Shown: positions 1-11,760 of the stretch, piece after piece | Layout of the letters: each line of letters begins with the position of its first letter | Position numbering within the stretch: position 1 is the first letter of the stretch | Assembly (NCBI RefSeq): GCF_907164915.1 | Contig: NC_061863.1 | Span: 28,231,258 to 28,295,257 of the forward strand | DNA from: Impatiens glandulifera | Lineage: Eukaryota; Streptophyta; Magnoliopsida; Ericales; Balsaminaceae | Reading direction: 5' to 3' | Length of the DNA: 64,000 nucleotides | Program-made: the position numbers and the translations under genes | Notes under the pieces: generated by a model | Database searches by the model: none | Seen by the model: the letters and a program-made list of their open reading frames with translations, nothing else | What the model was told of the DNA's origin: nothing

Positions 1-141
1 TCTATAATTTATATATATTATGTCATTATGTAATGAGAGGGAATTCAAATATTCCTAAATGTAGGGATTTTATTTTAAAAATAATTGATGAACTAGTCAA
101 ATAGAAAATTCAAATATTTCTTAATCTATCATCTTAATTAT

Positions 142-861
142 GGAGGACAACTGGTTCCCTACCAGTCTGTTGAACTCCAAACTCGATTTTTAATTTATTA
201 CCTGACTCTGAACCTGACAGTTATCTTTATTTGTATCACATTCCTAATTCGTCGGATACCCAATCCCGACGGATATTCTAATACATGATTAAAATATGAA
301 TTTATATTATTATTTTCTAAATATAATAAATATTAAAAATAGAAATGAAAATATTACTTATTTGCATTATATAGTTATGTTGTTGAAGTTGAAAAATATT
401 AAAACTTGATTGTTATTACATATTAGAGATCAACAAAAGCTAGAGAGAATATGAATAAAGTTGAAAGATTGTTGAACTTGAAAATAAAATGTGAAGAGTG
501 AATAGAGAAGATTTTTTTTTTTATAAAAGAAGTGAATATTAAGAGTTAAGGAGAAGATAAATTGAGATGATGTTAGAGTGAGTGTGATAGATAAGATAAA
601 TAATATATTTATTATAAATTTGTAATGATGTGAAATTTGAAAAATGAGTTTAAAATTTAATATATATAAATATATATATTAATAATAATATTTTGGGTAT
701 GAGTATCGGGTTTGGGTTTTACACACTCCACGTCCCTGACCTCAAACCCAATTAGATAATCATTTTTACTCCTTATTCCCGACCCTAACCGGATTTAAAA
801 TATTTGAACTCAATCATCGGGTACCCACGTGTATCAAGTATACGAGTACCCATTGTCATCC
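142..861. mobile_element. possible hAT-like non-autonomous element
   Basis: The left end (GGAGGACAACTGGTTCCCTA) and the reverse complement of the right end (GGATGACAATGGGTACTCGT) form an imperfect terminal inverted repeat of about 20 bp. Inside are GGGTATCGGGTTTGGGTTTT-type and ACCCAATCCCGACGG stretches often seen in plant hAT-type remnants. The flanks (cttaatta on the left, ttaatctt on the right) could be a degraded 8-bp target duplication. No coding potential is visible. The ends are inferred by eye and could be coincidental. Confidence 0.3.
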
Positions 862-924
862 TTAATCTTAATGATAGATAACATCATAAAATTTAATTAA
901 ATAAAATAATTAATCAAATGAAGA

Positions 925-925
<1 letters not shown>

Positions 926-990
<65 letters not shown>
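926..990. repeat. (AT)n microsatellite
   Basis: Uninterrupted AT dinucleotide repeat of 65 bp. Shorter (AT)n tracts occur at about 1060-1078 and 1193-1217. Confidence 0.95.
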
Positions 991-992
<2 letters not shown>

Positions 993-1191
993 CCCATTTA
1001 AAATTTTCAAACATAAAATATATATTATTTATTAAATTGTTTTAAATTATCAAAATCAATATATATATATATATATATTTAATAATATGTTTTGTGTTAT
1101 CAAAACCAATTTATATTAGGAACCATATTTATTTTCAAACCATATTATTAGGAATATATATAATTGTATGATTTAAAATTATCATAAATTC

Positions 1192-1223
<32 letters not shown>

Positions 1224-1794
1224 TGAATATTGTAACCCCGAAAAAATCTCTTTTATCAGGTTTCGTGAAAAACTCTATGTTCGAGAATTTAACCTCAATT
1301 TGCGTAACAGGAGTTTTATTTAAAAAATAAAACATTATTTTTAAAAGATTTCATTAATTCCTGATAACTTTTGAAATTAATTAAAAAACTAATTAATTTC
1401 GTAGTTCAATTTTAAATAATATGGGGATTTATGATAATCAAATTACATTTTTTTTTAGAAAATTCATAAGTTTAAATTAATTAAACATAATTAATTTAAA
1501 AGAATATTTATTTTAAAACAGAGTCGCCAATTAATTTTTGTAAATCAATAAAGTTGGCATTCGTGTACAAACATATTGACTAGAGTTTTTATTTTAGTTC
1601 GTAGTTTAATGATACACGGGAAAGAGTTTTTGCGCTTCATCCTTCGTACCCATTTTAAAAGCGGTATCTACTTATAAAATTTGCTTTTGAAAATCGGTTG
1701 TATAACATTTGAATTTTAACCGATTATTCTTCTGGTCCTAATCATGCTTATATGTTTAGCATTATTTAAAGTATTGAAACATCAATATTTAAAT
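991..1794. other. AT-rich spacer, LTR-like fragment
   Basis: No credible ORF. The stretch at about 1510-1700 (cagagtcgccaattaattt, then a motif ending in a run of cttcatccttcgtacccat) resembles sequence seen in LTRs of plant Ty3/gypsy Tat/Ogre-type elements, recalled from memory and not searched. If so, the adjoining left arm of the inverted repeat would be part of a minus-oriented LTR. Apparent ORFs here are translated (TA)n. Confidence 0.3.
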
Positions 1795-2039
1795 GTTTGT
1801 ACTTTTTGCTGAAGACGTTGATTAAGGAGGAAATACTTTAAGAATATCAATCATTTTTAAAGATATGATGGTTTAGAAATAAACACCAAACGAGCCTTTA
1901 TCGAAATATTTTTGCAGAAATATCCCAAAAAATATTTTAAATGCATTTTTTAATTTTTCGAGATATTTAGAAAATGATTTGAAGTCCCAAAATTACAAAA
2001 AATAATTTTGAATTTTGAAAAGTGGAACCAAATAGGACT

Positions 2040-2650
2040 TAGGACTGGAGTCATAAGCCCGGGGTTCATTTTCATCGGTCGAGGTCAAAAGACCCTCGGT
2101 CTAGGTTAAGGAGATCTCGGTCGAAGCTCATGATCTTTGGTCTTAGTTCCGAAGTTCCTAGGTCTGGAGGCTAAAGACTCTCGGTCCTTGGTTGGTCTTA
2201 CCGGTCTAGGTGTATAAACCTATCGGTCCTGGGTTAGCCTGGGGCTAAGTTTTTCGATCGAGGTGTATAAACCTCTCAGTCTTGGGAAAAGTCCAATGGT
2301 TCTGGGTTCGAGAGCTCTTAGTCCCAAGTTTGGGATTCTCAGTCCTAAGGTCAGACCTCTCAGTCTTATGATTTGGGATTCTCAGTCCCATGTTGGACCT
2401 CTCGGTCTTAGGGTTTGGAATTTTCGGTCTTAAGGTTGGACTTCTTGGTCTTAAGGTTCGGGAGTCTCGGTCCCAGGTTGGACCTTTCGATCATAGTTTA
2501 GACATCTTGGTCCTAGATGGAAATCTTCGATCCTATGTCTCGATCCTAACTCAAGAACATCGGTCGGACCTCTCGGTCATATTGAATTTCTCGGTCCTAG
2601 GTTCGAATTTCTCCGTCCTAGGATTTGGTATGGACCGATGATCCTCGGTC
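2040..2650. repeat. GGTCC/CTCGGTC short-repeat array, left copy
   Basis: About 30 degenerate units of roughly 18-22 bp built on 'ctcggtcctaggttggacc'. The motif is partly self-complementary (GGTCC...GGACC), so single strands could fold into many small hairpins. The ORF readable across it (2390-2641) has a leucine/glycine-rich low-complexity translation created by the repeat and is not considered a gene. Confidence 0.85.
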
Positions 2651-3466
2651 CTCAAGAACACAAAAGTGCAATTTATTTAATTCATTTTTTAGCTTTGATT
2701 CTTTGATCTAAGAGCTTGGTTAGCTTCACAATGTTCCCAGGAACATGTTGATTATCATCTCAAGGTATCAATCGACCTAGATGATGATCAATTTGTTACA
2801 AAATGGTTTGTGATAAAAAATCGGGTTTTTAATTTTAAAGTTGTTTTAAAGTGTAAGGAGTTATCCAATAGCTTCCTTATAATATATAAATTTGATTGGT
2901 AGAAAAACAAGAACACTAGTTGTTCATTTTGACCAAATCAATAACTCAAAATTTTCAATTAAATTAGAAATTTTGATCGGGATGGATCAAACATGATTCA
3001 AATATTTTCCCAACATCATTCCAATCATGTTGGGAAGATTTATGGACTATGATTCAATAGAATTAACCCTAGAATAGAAAACCCATTTTTTTTTAAATTC
3101 AAATTCAAATTTAGTTTTTTTGTTATTTTGATCGGTTCTATTATATCTAGATAGTTTCTAAATTATATAGGGATGAATTTTCAACCATACAACATCATAA
3201 ACAGCAAACATACAAGTTTATGTAATTTGAAATATAAAAATTTCAATTTTAAATATTATTTAGAGGGTGATTGGTAACTTACCAAGGATTGGAGAACACT
3301 CCTTGATCCTTAGGAAAGTTTTCTGAATGCTCAGATCCAAACTTTAAGTCCTCAAACAGAAAATCTGAAATATCTGAAATCGTTAATCTTTAATGGCAGA
3401 TTTTTGATTTTCTTCGATTGGAAGGTTATGAGTTGGTTCCTTGGATTCAGAATGACTCAAGGGGTG

Positions 3467-3476
3467 TATTTATATT
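3467..3476 (-). promoter_or_regulatory. TATA box of left arm
   Basis: The minus strand reads aatataaata, at the position equivalent to TATAAATA (8565-8572) in the right arm. Conservation of the box and of the roughly 200 bp downstream in both diverged arms supports a former promoter. The two arms would transcribe outward, away from each other. Confidence 0.5.
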
Positions 3477-4145
3477 GTCCTTGAGTCGGTTGAGGCTCCA
3501 ATTGGCCTGAATCGGTCAAAAGCCATTAATGATTTTTGGATGTTCTTTGTTGAAGCCGGAATAAGAATGAATCATCCCTATTTTTATAGGGAGAATGATC
3601 ACCATCATTTTCAAACTTTAAATGAGCCGAAATAATTGACTAACGAGGGAGTTCCAAGTTTTATAAATCAACCACATATCTTCAAGCTTATCCAGACGAC
3701 GTCGCGATGAAGAAGAAGACCGGAAGTCAAAATGACGTTGTTTAGGCGCATTTAGGCATTTCTTTGGCGTTTCGTCAAGCGCCGTTATGTTGCTAACGGG
3801 GCGTTAGCCAATCTGGAGCCTCGCGTGCGCACTTCTTCTCAGATACAACTGGCTACGCAGATCGTGTTGGATGCAGTTCCAACGTCCATCCAATGGACGC
3901 GGTTCCTGCTACAAACTATTCTTTAATTTTTGTCTACACCCGATTATATATTTAATTTTTTTTGGGAAAATGGTTAAAACCATTTCATTAAAATCCTAAA
4001 AGTGGGAGGGTCAAGAATCAAAGCTAGACAAGTCTTAGCTAGGATTATAAGATGACAATCAAACGACCCTAAAGAACCTGATTAGTAGCAATCAAACATA
4101 CAAGAAATATAAATTACAAACAAAGATTACAAACTGTATCAAATC

Positions 4146-5917
4146 CTAATTATCCCAATCAGGATTTTTATTTCCATACCAACCTGATGTTTCAACATAT
4201 TGTCTTCCTCTTCCCCTTGTCCTTCCTCTTCCCCTTCCCTTCCTCTTACAATGAACGTGGGATGAACTGAAGAGGTTGATGAATAATGCATATTCTCATC
4301 TTGAAACTTCTTCTTATTTGATAGAAAGAATTATTCTTCAGAATTTTGAGCTCTTCACCTTGTTGTTCTCGACTTAAATTTCGAGATCATTGTCTTTAAT
4401 TCCTTCAAATTCATCTTTGGAATCCTCAACAACTTTAGATTCCTCTATATCAACATTGGCATTCTCTTCTTCCTCTTGATTAACCTGAGTATCTTCCTCT
4501 CTGTTTTCATCAGCAACCACTTCAACTTGATTTGATTGAGAATCATCAACTATCTCTTCAACATGATTAGGTTGAGATCCACCTCCTTCTTCGTAATTCT
4601 TTCTTCTTGTACATAATTTTCTTTATTTTCTGTTTCCTGTTCTTTCACCACATTTTGCTCTTTAAAACTAGGCACATTTGTATTGTTTTCCTATATCTTT
4701 ACTTTCTGATCATTATGAATTTTCTGATCTTCTTCCTTAGCCAAATCACATTTTGGGCTTGCATGCTGGAAAGTATTATAGAAATAACATCTGTTTGGCC
4801 TCCACTCATAAGTGATTTCCATGACAGTAGGTTTTCCTTTTCTGTCTACTATTGTCATACTTTTCGGTAGTGTGCTTCTAGGATGCACCTCAATGCTAAT
4901 TCTAGCAAATGTTAAGTGCTCTCCTCCTTCAGTAATTGGATCTATATATAATGGTCTACCCAATAAACCTGCAAAATGACTAAAGGCTTCAGAATTGTAC
5001 ATATGTGCAGGTATATTCCAGAGTTTGAACCATATCTGTGTAGTTTCTTTGGCTTACTCAATAGGTTCAAGTCTTCGAACCATTTTTCTAACTTCATATA
5101 ATTGGATCCTATATATGTATGCCCATTTTCTAGAAGTTTCTCTAGATTAGATCCCTTCTTGAATTTAAGGAAATATAAATCATGGACATTTGCTGAAATC
5201 TTCTCCAGCCTTTTTCCTTCTTATTGCTTCAATAGTGCATTTTTATTAATTGGGAAGGATACTCTGTTTTTGCCTATGTAGTTTTCCATAACTATATTTT
5301 CCCATTCCTTTATATAGTTTTTCTCTACTTTTAGTAGGTAATTTAAATTCAAATGGAGAATTCAGTACCTCCACTTTTGTCTGTGTATTGCCCAAATAGA
5401 TTTTCACTTTATAAGAATGATCTTCTGACTTTTTTGCATTGTTGTTCTTCTAGACTTCATTAGTTTTCCATGTCGAGTTGCTCCTAATAGTATATGACTT
5501 AGATTTGAGAGCCTTCATTATTTTTTTTATTGTAGCAACTGACCATTGAACAATTTCTTCATATTCTTCATTTTTCAACAGATTCCAGTCTTGAAGATAG
5601 TGGGTATTGAGTTGAATTGTAATATGTTGTGCTTTCTCCTTATTTATGACAATTTCTTCCCTTTTGACATGTATAAGGAGTTTTGTAATCTGATTCTTGA
5701 GCCCAAACAGATTATCTCTTTCATTATAGCGTATATTTCAAGCTCTTTCATTATCCCCTTGTTTTCACGCACTATTTTCAATAGAAATTTTTCCAGCAGT
5801 AGTTGGAGCAGATTGCTTAATTCTTTCAAATTATTTGACTGTTGCTTCCTTAATTCCTTCTAGAACAAAATCCCTAACTTCTTTTGATTTATTATTTTTG
5901 TTCTTCCCCTTCCCCAT
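4146..5917 (-). pseudogene. LINE ORF1-like protein (DUF4283/CCHC type), broken
   Basis: The reading starts MGKGKNKNNKSKEVRDFV and runs about 590 codons to a stop after a basic, RGRGRGRTRGRGR-rich tail ending NPDWDN. The middle part (minus strand 5002-4691) reads GRPLYIDPIT, LTFARISIEV and YEWRPNRC, the signature of the DUF4283 domain plus its CCHC knuckle found in plant LINE ORF1 and related proteins. The knuckle looks damaged (CYFYNTFQHASPKC; the second cysteine is Tyr). Early in-frame stops (codon 29 and several after), and others downstream, show that it is a pseudogene. Such proteins normally bind the element RNA. The gene ends at the RG tail and is followed directly by 3' UTR, so no second ORF is lost at an internal junction that I can see. 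Confidence 0.7.
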
Positions 5918-5989
5918 AATGGAAGAGACAGAGTAATAGAACAAATTAATTGCAGAAACCCAAAGAGATGATCAAAAGTAAACCGCAAT

Positions 5990-6320
5990 CGAGGGCAAAA
6001 TCTAACGGCGCTTACAAATATACAAGAAACCCTAGACTAGCAACACTTAATGAACGACGCAAGACAATACTGGGATGCCCGTGTCGACCGTCCCGTGCCG
6101 CCTGTGCCGATCGTGTCGTGCCGCTTGTGCCGATGGTGCTTCCTTTGATTAATGGTAATTCTGATGTCGATTTGATGACTTACGGTGCAGGACAATATCG
6201 TGTCGTCTGTGCCTTTCTTCCAGTGTCTATCGTGCATCTGTACCAATCGTGCCGTTTGTGCCGATCATGTCGCACGTGTCGATCGTGTCGCACGTGCCGA
6301 TCGCGAATCAAATCTCCAGA
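5990..6320. repeat. GC-rich CGTGCCGATCGTGTCG repeats
   Basis: Short direct repeats of cgtgccgatcgtgtcg type at about 6080-6130 and 6225-6310, standing out from AT-rich surroundings. They lie at the 5' end of the LINE-like element (minus strand), where a LINE promoter/5' UTR is expected. ORFs across it have a Cys/Arg-rich repetitive translation that I regard as non-genic. Confidence 0.7.
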
Positions 6321-6371
6321 ACTTTTCTCTCTCTTTTCTGATTTTGTTAATAACTTACATATTTAATTTTT

Positions 6372-6800
6372 ATTTTAAAACCTTAAGGGTTTGTTTAAAA
6401 TTGATTTTTCTTTCACCCTTTTGGTTTTAATTTTGATATTTTTTTTAAGTACACAAAATATTAAAATAAATAAAGCAAATAATTTACCAATTTATATATT
6501 TCTATTATTTTTTGGTTACATAAATAAATGTTTTAAAGTTCATTGTAAATTATTTATTTTTGTCACTTATTTTTTTAAAAAATATTTTTTAGATAAATGT
6601 GTACAAAATTTATCCCAAATAATTTTATTTTATTATTTTGATTATTTTCTTTAATTAATTAGAATTTAATTATCACAATAATTAGACTATTGTTTCAATT
6701 CGTGTTTGGCTATAAGATTAATTATTTTGATTTTATTTATTTAAAAATAAATTAAAATAATTATTTTAATATTATAAATTGGAGTGTATATGTTTAGTGT
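6372..6800 (-). repeat. left arm (inner part) of large inverted repeat
   Basis: This continues the left arm after the LINE insertion: ttttaaaaccttaagggttt and the following ttgatttttctttcaccctt match the reverse complement of 8040-8115. Homology fades near 6780-6800 (counterpart about 7690-7720). Confidence 0.7.
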
Positions 6801-7674
<874 letters not shown>

Positions 7675-8564
7675 TTATAAGCACTAAAAATTTATATTCA
7701 AATTTATAATATTAAAATAATTATTTTAAATTATTTTTAAATAAATAATATCAAAATAAGCCAACAATCTATTTAAAAACAATTAATTATTATGATAATT
7801 AATCAAATTAATTAAGAGTTAAGGCTAAAGTAAAAAAAATTGTTTGGAATAAATATTTTACCTATATTATCACAAAATAATTTTAGAAAAAAATTATAAA
7901 ACAAAAATAAATATTTTTGATGAGTTGTTGTATCTATTTCGTCTAAAAGAATTAATTATTTAAATCTTAAAAATATACAAAAATAAAATAAAATAAATTG
8001 ATAAAATATTTGTCATATTCATTTTAATATGTGTATTTTAAAAGATAAAAAATAAAGAAAAAGGGTGAAAGAAAAAAATCAATTTCAAACAAAAACCCTT
8101 AAGGTTTTAATTTAAAAAATAAATTCTTAATCGATTGTAGCCGAAACCAGAGAGGAATCTACAACCAAAACCACGCACGTTGGATCAACACTGTATTTTC
8201 ATCTAACGCACTAGGCACTTCCACACAGCCGTTGCGGCCAAAGACGTGCACATCCCGGACACACGAGATCGGATAACAAGTGATAGACGCCGCTTTTGGC
8301 TCTGATCGTCTTCCTCATCGCGATGTCGTGTGGATAGACTTGAAGATCCGTGATGATCTTGGCTTTTTGGAACTCAACCATTGATCCGCCAAATGAGCCG
8401 ATTCAAAGCATAGAATGATCATCATACAATGATGATCATTCTCCCTACAAGAGTAGGCTTCGTCACTACTTATTCCGGCGACTACAAGCCAAGAACAGTC
8501 AAAACCCACTAATGACTTTTGACTGATTCAACCCATTTGGCTTCCCCAACTGACTTAGGATGGG

Positions 8565-8572
8565 TATAAATA
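8565..8572 (+). promoter_or_regulatory. TATA box of right arm
   Basis: TATAAATA in a good plant context (gggtataaatacctccctc), followed by about 180 bp of leader-like sequence and a candidate splice donor (cttgag|taagat, near 8745). It is conserved in the left arm at 3467-3476 on the minus strand. Confidence 0.5.
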
Positions 8573-9344
8573 CCTCCCTCAAGTCATTCCGAAGCTAATA
8601 AACCAACACACAACTCTTAAATCGAAGAATATCAAAGTCCGTCATTAAAGCTTCAGATTTTTCGGATTTTCTGTTTAAGGCATTAAAGCTTGGATATGAG
8701 CATCTAGAAAACTTCCCTAATGATCAAGGAGTGTTCTCCAATCTTGAGTAAGATTCCAATCAACCTATAATCCATATTTACAATTTGAATTTTATATATT
8801 TCAAATTGCATAAGTTTGTATGCTTGTTGTTCATGGTGTTTTATGTTTGAGAATTAATCCCTAGATGATTTATAAACTATCTGGATATGATAGAACTGAT
8901 CAATTGATCTAAATAAAAAAACTCAAATTTGAATTAAAAAAAAACGGGTTTGCTGTTCTTGGGTTAAGTTAGTTGAATCACAGCCCATAAAGCTTCCCAA
9001 CACATAATTGTAATGATGTTGAGTAATTATTTAGATCATGTTTGATCAATCCCAATCATGTTTGATCAAAATCAAAATTTTCAAAAAAAAATGAAAATTT
9101 TGAGTTCTTGAATTGGTCAAAACAAATAGCCAGTGTTCTCATTTCACTTCAAAATATCTTTAAAATAAAAAACCCGAATTTTAATCACAAACTGTTTTGA
9201 ACAAATTGATCATTATCTAGGTCGATGCAAGCCTTGAACTGATGATCAACATGTTCATGGGAGCTTTGTGAAGCTACCCAAGCTCTTAGATCAAAGAATT
9301 ATAGATAAAAAAACTTATTTTAAAAATGAACCTTTGGTGTTCTT

Positions 9345-10025
9345 GAGGACCGGGGCTCTTAGTCTAGGACCGAGAGATCCGACCGAGGATCCTCGGTCCG
9401 GACCGAACTCTAGGAGCGAGAAAATCAACATAGGACTGAGAGGTTAGACCAATATTCTTAAGTTATAACCGACAAGTCCGACCGATATTGTTGTGCTTGG
9501 AACGAGAAATCCGATCTAGGATTTTCACTTAGGACTGAGAGGTCCGACCTTGGAACCGAGAGTCCCAAAACCTAGGACCGAGAGACCCGACCAAGGATCC
9601 TCATCTAGGACCGAGAGATTTGACCTAGGAACAAGACTCCCAAGGATCACAACCGAGAAATTTAAACATGGGACCGACAACCCCATGACCTATGACTGAG
9701 AGGTCTGAGTCCGAGATCGAGACTCCCGAGACTTAAGACCGAGAGGTCTAACCTAGGGACCGAGCATCCCAGGATTGGGACCGAAATCCCCCGAGCCCCT
9801 GACTGAGGAACTTAACCTAGAGCTAGCCCTGGACTGATAGGTTTATACACCTCGACTGAAAAACCTAGCAATATGCTAGTCCAAGACCGATAGGTTTTTA
9901 CACTTAGACTAGTAAGATCAGCCAAGGACTGAGAGTCCTTAGCATCTCGACCGAGGAATTAGACCAAGAGCTCTCGAGCCCAAAACGAGGGTCTCGGACC
10001 CCGAACGACAAAAACGAACCCCAAC
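9345..10025. repeat. GGACCGAG short-repeat array, right copy
   Basis: Degenerate units of about 18-22 bp around 'gaccgagaggtccgacctag', the reverse complement of the 2040-2650 array. The copies differ extensively, so the array either diversified after duplication or turned over independently. Confidence 0.85.
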
Positions 10026-10394
10026 CTTATGACTCCGATCCTAAGGTCTTTTTGGTTCCACTTTTCAAAATTTAATTTTTTTTTTAATTTTGGGACTCTA
10101 AATTATTTTTTAAAATCCCTAAAAACTAGAAAATGTATTTTAAATAATTTTGGGATATTTCACAAAATTATTTCAACAAAGGCTCGTTTGATGTTTATTA
10201 AGAAACCCTAATGCCTTTAAAAATGACAAATATTCTTAATGTATTTCCACCTTAGTTATCATCTACAACAAGTACCAATACTAATCTTCTCTCTTTTTTC
10301 ATTTGAGAATAAAATTTTAGTATTTGAAATAACATCATGTTGATCATTTGATACTAAGAGGCCTTATTTCACCTATTTTTGAAGAGCATAAACC

Positions 10395-10678
10395 CCCTTC
10401 TTGTTTCTAAGGTATCCAATTTGGAAAGAAAATAGTTAAAATTTCTATGATAGAATACCAAGAATTACAATGATTACGGAGTTTATTGTATGAGGCATAT
10501 GGAGACATATATGGGTCACACCAAAGGATGGAGATGTGGCTTCAACATCAAAAAAATGGTCGAGAAACAAATAAAATCATTGAGTATGGATTATATTGTG
10601 TCTATCCTCAAGTCCGATATAAACAATCTATGGCACGGGGTGATGGTTTATTGTGTAAAAATGTATAGAGATTGTTAA
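10395..10678 (+). pseudogene. Ulp1-like (C48) cysteine protease, C-terminal fragment
   Basis: The plus-strand reading around 10455-10672 gives YNDYGVYCMRHMETYMG followed by a W-R-C-G-F stretch and SILKSDINN, the C-terminal block of plant Ulp1/SENP (C48) proteases. These hydrolyse SUMO conjugates, and plant copies are often carried by MULE elements. The block normally contains D-C-G-V at the catalytic cysteine; here it reads D-Y-G-V (TAC), one G-to-A change from Cys (TGC), so the fragment would be inactive. Only about 75 residues of the roughly 200-residue domain are visible; the His and Asp parts are missing. It lies 1.1 kb from a MULE/FAR1 relic on the other strand, which may be its former carrier. 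Confidence 0.6.
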
Positions 10679-10809
10679 AGTTACAAATATAATATATGTA
10701 GTTCACAAATTGACATTATAAATCGTATTTGCTTTTAAATTATTAATAAGCATTATAGGCGTAAATGCTTTTACATTACTATGTTCATGGTTCTACATCA
10801 ATTTAGCGA

Positions 10810-11425
10810 ATCAAGCATCACTAGGTAGTGCTTGTTTCACTCTTATTAGCGTTGTAAATATAAATGAAGCAAGTGTCACTAGGTAGCGCTTCTTCCACTC
10901 TATGAACGCTGTAAAAATGTAGTGAAGAGAGCATCACTAGGTATCACTTCTTTCACTGTATTAATGCCGTAAAAACATATTGAAGAGCATCACTAGATAG
11001 CTCTTGTTTCACTCCTATTAGCGTTGTAAATATAAATTAAGTAGGCGTCACTAGGTAACGCTTTTTTCATTCTATTAACGCTGTAAAAATATAGTGAAGA
11101 GAGAATCACTAGGTAACGTTTCTTTCACTGTATTAACTCCATAAAAATGTAGTGAAGAAAGCATCACTAGTTAGCGCTTCTTCCACTCTATTAGCGTTGT
11201 AAAAATGTAGTGAAGAGAGATTCACTAGTTAGCACTTGTTTCAGCCTTTTTAATTCTCCAGTAAGGTTTATATGAAGGCATAAATGGGTTTTCATGAATT
11301 TAAATTACTGTGTAAATGATTTTACATCAAATTTTAAATGCTCGGTAGCGCTTGTTTCACTCATATAAGCGTTGTAAATATCTAGTGAAACAAGCATCAC
11401 TCGTTAGCGCTTGTTTCACCTTTTT
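10810..11425. repeat. 58-bp minisatellite
   Basis: The anchor cactaggta recurs (with variants) at about 10819, 10877, 10934, 10990, 11049, 11107, 11164 and 11222, a period of 56-59 bp, with weaker copies to about 11420. Each unit carries cactagg-tagcgcttgtttcac and attagcgttgtaaa blocks. Non-coding, AT-rich. Confidence 0.9.
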
Positions 11426-11760
11426 TAATTCTCTAGTGGGGTTTACATGAAATCATAAATTGGTTTTCATTAAAGTGGCTATGGTTTTACAAAAATTTAC
11501 ATGCATATATTTTACTGTGTTAATGGGTTTACATCAAATTTACATGTATATATTTCAGCTTCTACATAAAATTGAAAATTGAGAGTGGAGATGACAAAAG
11601 AACAATGTCATCGTCCATGCTCAAACTTTCATCCCATGGTTGTAGTTGTGGAGTTGAAAATTTAATAGTTGTTGGAATTGATTTCAAGGCTGGAACGGTA
11701 AAATAATTTAAGAGTTGTTAGTAAATATTAACTTCCAATGAATAACATAATTATTGTTAT
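11426..11760. other. intergenic/3' region of FAR1-like relic
   Basis: AT-rich. The stretch at 11580-11700 could be the last exon of the minus-strand FAR1-like relic, but I could not establish a reading frame. A further repeat-like pair (gtttacatgaa...cataaatgggttttcat, 11270 and 11448) is present. Confidence 0.3.

Larger units (their letters stand above)
1795..3960 (-). repeat. left arm (outer part) of large inverted repeat
   Basis: This segment reads as the reverse complement of about 8130-10275, with substitutions and small indels. Matching landmarks include the 'aaacgagcctttatcgaaat' region (1890-1915) against 10165-10195, the GGTCC-rich array, the gatgatcaa/cctagatgatgatc segment at 2770-2800 against 9200-9250, and the TATA-containing region at 3380-3480. 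On the minus strand it carries a TATA box at 3467-3476 followed by leader-like sequence, then the array, so the arm may be a promoter-bearing LTR or a very long terminal inverted repeat. The outer boundary is approximate. Confidence 0.75.
3961..6358 (-). mobile_element. ORF1-only LINE-like retroelement
   Basis: A minus-strand insertion of about 2.4 kb that splits the left arm of the inverted repeat. It is bounded by a perfect 13-bp target duplication, atatttaattttt (3948-3960 and 6359-6371). Its 3' end (left side) is an oligo(A) tail preceded by ggttttaacc, a small perfect palindrome. Its 5' end is GC-rich with repeated gtgccgatcgtgtcg-like motifs. It codes only an ORF1-type protein and no endonuclease or reverse transcriptase, so it would be a non-autonomous LINE or an internally deleted one. 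The boundaries are supported by the TSD and by the uninterrupted right arm. Confidence 0.8.
7690..10275 (+). repeat. right arm of large inverted repeat
   Basis: Continuous counterpart of the split left arm (1795-3960 plus 6372-6800). Plus-strand order: inner AT-rich segment; GC-richer segment (8150-8350); TATA box and leader; AT-rich segment; GGACC/CCGAG array; then tail homologous to 1800-2040. Being uninterrupted, it shows the pre-insertion state of the left arm and so defines the LINE insertion site. No protein-coding region recognised. Confidence 0.75.

Noticed and set aside
1135..1335. 66-codon minus-strand ORF
   Set aside because: Low-complexity AT-rich sequence with translated (TA)n; no supporting features.
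2390..2641. Leucine/glycine-rich ORF
   Set aside because: Translation of the GGTCC array; not kept open in the right-arm copy.
5950..6366. Cys/Arg-rich ORF of 138 codons
   Set aside because: Its composition comes from GC-rich short repeats at the LINE 5' end; there are no domain features.
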